A stretch of 17,425 nt of DNA from Chloroflexota bacterium (GTDB lineage: Bacteria; Chloroflexota; Limnocylindria; Limnocylindrales; CSP1-4), in the NCBI GenBank assembly GCA_029858845.1, contig JAOUEG010000011.1, positions 1 through 17,425 of the forward strand. The letters are read 5' to 3'. The notes under the pieces were generated by a model, which was not told the origin of the DNA, searched no databases, and saw only the letters and a program-made list of their open reading frames with translations. The position numbers and the translations under genes are program-made. Positions 15,567 through 17,425 of the stretch are shown here, piece after piece (within the stretch, counting starts at the first letter, position 1; each line of letters starts with the position of its first letter).

Positions 15567-15619
15567 GCGGCGCGTTCGTCCGTGGCGATGCGCGGGCGCG
15601 CGGTGGACGAGGCCTGCGG

Positions 15620-15625
15620 AGTATA
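15620..15625 (-). promoter_or_regulatory. -10 box for tRNA-His
   Basis: On the minus strand TATACT matches the -10 consensus at five of six bases. It lies 53 nt before the tRNA 5' end, placing the transcript start near 15613. No good -35 box is seen at 16-18 nt. Confidence 0.45.
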
Positions 15626-15664
15626 GCGAAGCGAGGCCGACCGGTGGCTCGGCCAGCCCGACGA

Positions 15665-16945
15665 TCAGTCGCGGCGGGGGTGCGAGACCTCTTCGGAGCG
15701 GGTCGGGGCCGTCCACGGCGCGACCGACCGGATAAGGCGGACCGCAGCATTGGGATGACCGTACGGCTGGACGCCGACTAGGTCCTCCGGCGACCGTTCC
15801 GTCTGGCTGCGGGCCGATGGGTCCATCACGCCTACCGGGTGGGCGGCCTCGTTCGCGGTCGAGTCCTCGCGTTCCCAGCCGGTTCGCGCGGATCCCGCGC
15901 CGCCGGACGTGGCGGTCTCCGACGTACCGGGAAGGTCCGGGGTTTCCGGCTCCCAGCCGGCGCCGGGGGCAGGCCGGGCGATCGCGTCCGGCGCGTCGTC
16001 CTCGCGCTCCCAGCCAGTGCGGCCCTGCGGGTCCTCGGACTTCGCCGTCGACGCGTCGGCATCACCGGCCTGGGTGTCGATCCCGGAGCCTTCCGTGTCG
16101 ACCGCCGAAGCGCTCGCGGCCGGCTCGACCGACGCCTGGCTCGCGAGCGACGGTGCAGCCTCACCGTCGGCGGTCCAGTCACCCACGCCAGCGGTGTCCC
16201 CATCCGCCGTCGGCTCGCTCGTTCCATCGCCGTCTCGCTGCTCGTCAGCCGATGCCTCGGTATCGGGGCCATCGTCGCGGGCCGCGGCCTCCTCGGCGAT
16301 CCGCGCCATGGCGCTCGCACGAGCCAGCGTTCGCACGTCCTCCAGGTTCGGCGGGGTCGGCACGGATCCGGCACGCCCGGCGATGTCGGACAGGTCCGTC
16401 GCCTCATCCAGGTCCTCGAAGAACGTGTCGAGCGACGTGCTGTACGCGCCGACGGCCGAATCGATCTCGACGATCTCCGCTTCGAGGATCGTTTCCTGCT
16501 GCTGCAGCGCGACGTCCAGGTCCGAACGGCGGTCCGCGATCCGCCTCGCAGCATCCTCGCGGATGCGCTCCACCTCGCGGTCAGCCCACGCCTCGATCTC
16601 GGTCACGTCCTCCTCGGCCAGCTGCTGGAAGGCCATCGCCTCGCCGGCCGCCAGTTCGCGAGCCTTCTCCCGGTGTCGGGCGGCATCGTCCGCGATCACG
16701 GTCGCGATCCGCTCACGTTCTCGCGCGGCGGCGGACCTGATGGCGAGCGCAAGCTCGGACAGGAAGCTCGGTACCACGCTGGCGTGGGACTGGCCCTCCT
16801 CGTTCCGATCGTCGAACGAGGCTTCCACTGCAGGAGCCGCGTCGGGCGAGCTCGAACCGTCAGTCACGGCGTCGACGGATTGCTCACCGTCGATGTCGTT
16901 GGCCAGTGACCCGTTCATGGATACGGTCTCTTCGATATCGGCCAT
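15665..16945 (-). CDS. Acidic coiled-coil protein with repeated Gly-Trp-Glu motifs
   Basis: This 426-residue protein has no signal peptide or membrane helix. Residues about 60-185 are a charged helix rich in Arg, Glu and Ala (SAAARERERIATVIADDAARHREKA..., DREVERIREDAARRIADRR), a likely coiled coil reminiscent of V-type ATPase stalk or DivIVA-like helices. Residues 225-370 are disordered, rich in Asp, Glu, Ala, Ser and Thr. They contain RTGWERED at 309-316 and again at 354-361, with a related GAGWEPE near 328-334. The last 40 residues turn basic (AVRLIRSVAPW...HPRRD). I do not recognise the family; a scaffold or cytoskeletal role is a guess. ATG 16945 is chosen because GGGAGG lies 8 nt upstream. 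It is divergent from phosphoglucomutase. Confidence 0.75.
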   Translation of the reverse strand: MADIEETVSMNGSLANDIDGEQSVDAVTDGSSSPDAAPAVEASFDDRNEEGQSHASVVPSFLSELALAIRSAAARERERIATVIADDAARHREKARELAAGEAMAFQQLAEEDVTEIEAWADREVERIREDAARRIADRRSDLDVALQQQETILEAEIVEIDSAVGAYSTSLDTFFEDLDEATDLSDIAGRAGSVPTPPNLEDVRTLARASAMARIAEEAAARDDGPDTEASADEQRDGDGTSEPTADGDTAGVGDWTADGEAAPSLASQASVEPAASASAVDTEGSGIDTQAGDADASTAKSEDPQGRTGWEREDDAPDAIARPAPGAGWEPETPDLPGTSETATSGGAGSARTGWEREDSTANEAAHPVGVMDPSARSQTERSPEDLVGVQPYGHPNAAVRLIRSVAPWTAPTRSEEVSHPRRD

Positions 16946-16969
16946 CTCATCTGCCTCCCGGGGGGAGCG

Positions 16970-16998
16970 AAGGTACCGCGCGAAGGCCGCGTCTGCAA
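16970..16998 (-). promoter_or_regulatory. Sigma-70-type promoter for the coiled-coil protein gene
   Basis: On the minus strand TTGCAG (16998-16993) and TACCTT (16975-16970) are separated by exactly 17 nt. The predicted start is about 20 nt upstream of the ATG at 16945, leaving room for the GGGAGG ribosome site. Confidence 0.45.
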
Positions 16999-17050
16999 CC
17001 CGTTGCCCCGGTGGGTGGCACGCGCTCCGCTGGAGCACGGCCGGGCGCGT

Positions 17051-17065
17051 CTGGCACACTGCCAG
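17051..17065. promoter_or_regulatory. Small palindrome in the pgm upstream region
   Basis: CTGGCA (17051-17056) and TGCCAG (17060-17065) are inverted around CAC. The site is 42 nt before the phosphoglucomutase ATG in the divergent intergenic region and could be an operator or part of the promoter. No regulator is identifiable. Confidence 0.3.
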
Positions 17066-17107
17066 GCAACGCACGCGGATGCCGTGCGGACCACCCGAGG
17101 GAGCGCG

Positions 17108-17425
17108 ATGGCGGCGATCAGCGAACGGGCGGGGCATCCGGCCGACCCCGCCGAGCTCGTGGATCTCCAGGCCCTGGACGTGGCGTATCACGATCTGATG
17201 CCCGATCCGGCTGATCCGGCGCAACGCGTCGCGTTCGGCACCTCCGGCCATCGGGGCTCGTCGTTGCGGGGTGCGTTCAACGAACCGCACATCCTGGCGA
17301 TCACCGAGGCGATCTGCCGCTACCGTACGCAGCGCGGCTACTCCGGCCCGCTCTTCCTGGCGCGCGATACGCATGCCCTGTCCGAGCCGGCGACATGGAC
17401 GGCGCTGCAGGTGCTGGTCGCCAAT
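17108..17425 (+). CDS. pgm: Phosphoglucomutase, N-terminal part (runs off the window)
   Basis: The first 106 residues are present. They follow E. coli Pgm closely: an early RAGHPA, the signature FGTSGHRGSS (about 43-52), FNEPHILAITEAI, and RDTHALSEPA. The enzyme interconverts glucose 1-phosphate and glucose 6-phosphate, linking glycogen and sugar-nucleotide synthesis with glycolysis. The catalytic phosphoserine loop lies beyond the window end. GAGGGAG sits 4 nt before ATG 17108. The gene is divergent from the coiled-coil protein gene across 162 nt. Confidence 0.93.
   Translation, partial: MAAISERAGHPADPAELVDLQALDVAYHDLMPDPADPAQRVAFGTSGHRGSSLRGAFNEPHILAITEAICRYRTQRGYSGPLFLARDTHALSEPATWTALQVLVAN

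Noticed and set aside
15909..17198. A 429-codon plus-strand open frame opposite the coiled-coil gene
   Set aside because: Its product is Ser/Arg/Ala-rich with no domain pattern and mirrors the codon bias of the real gene. It also runs into the pgm gene in another frame.

Overview
This is a GC-rich bacterial chromosomal window of about 17.4 kb. Genes are tightly packed, often with GTGA, ATGA or TGATG overlaps. The gene set suggests a Chloroflexota-like soil or freshwater lineage: a short-type nicotinate phosphoribosyltransferase, an F420-type LLM oxidoreductase, an MsmK/UgpC-like ATPase, a small HTH-TOBE regulator and a rhodanese paired with a CPVC membrane protein. That placement is inference from gene content, not a computed taxonomy. 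There is no CRISPR array, transposase, integrase or phage module.

Layout. (1) 1-176 is the basic C-terminal tail of a gene that starts upstream, followed by a hairpin. (2) 293-7913 is a run of six plus-strand genes: a YbjN/CesT-like small protein, two tandem paralogous membrane-anchored gluzincin metallopeptidases, a nicotinate phosphoribosyltransferase, a TPR protein and a DHA3-type MFS exporter. (3) 7949-9696 on the minus strand holds an MsmK/UgpC-type ABC ATPase and a Nudix (ADP-ribose pyrophosphatase-like) hydrolase, with a perfect 11-bp hairpin between them. (4) 9935-11975 on the plus strand is a molybdate locus: HTH-TOBE regulator, ModA lipoprotein, ModB permease, and no ModC. It is divergent from the ATPase gene. 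(5) 12043-12261 is the C-terminal half of a Dps ferritin, apparently a remnant, followed by a 300-nt palindrome-rich gap. (6) 12564-13630 is a membrane-anchored rhodanese overlapping a four-helix membrane protein with a CPVC motif, behind a promoter with a perfect 12-bp palindrome. (7) 13653-16945 on the minus strand holds a GNAT acetyltransferase, an LLM flavin/F420 oxidoreductase, tRNA-His with encoded G-1 and CCA, and a long acidic coiled-coil protein with a repeated Gly-Trp-Glu motif. (8) From 17108 to the window end on the plus strand is the start of phosphoglucomutase.

How the genes may work together. The first run links NAD salvage to two cell-surface peptidases, probably by translational coupling. 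The mod locus takes up molybdate under a molybdate-responsive repressor or activator, and the adjacent ATPase is a possible but unproven energy source. The rhodanese and CPVC protein look like a membrane sulfur or thiol-redox (or metal-handling) pair. Three genes (293, 9935 and the one starting at 15276) have a TANNNT box 7-9 nt before the start codon and no ribosome binding site, suggesting leaderless transcripts. The most unusual items are the tandem HExxH-X14-E gluzincins, the ModC-less mod locus with a direct-repeat control region, the rhodanese/CPVC module, and the Nudix reading frame that continues upstream without a usual start codon.
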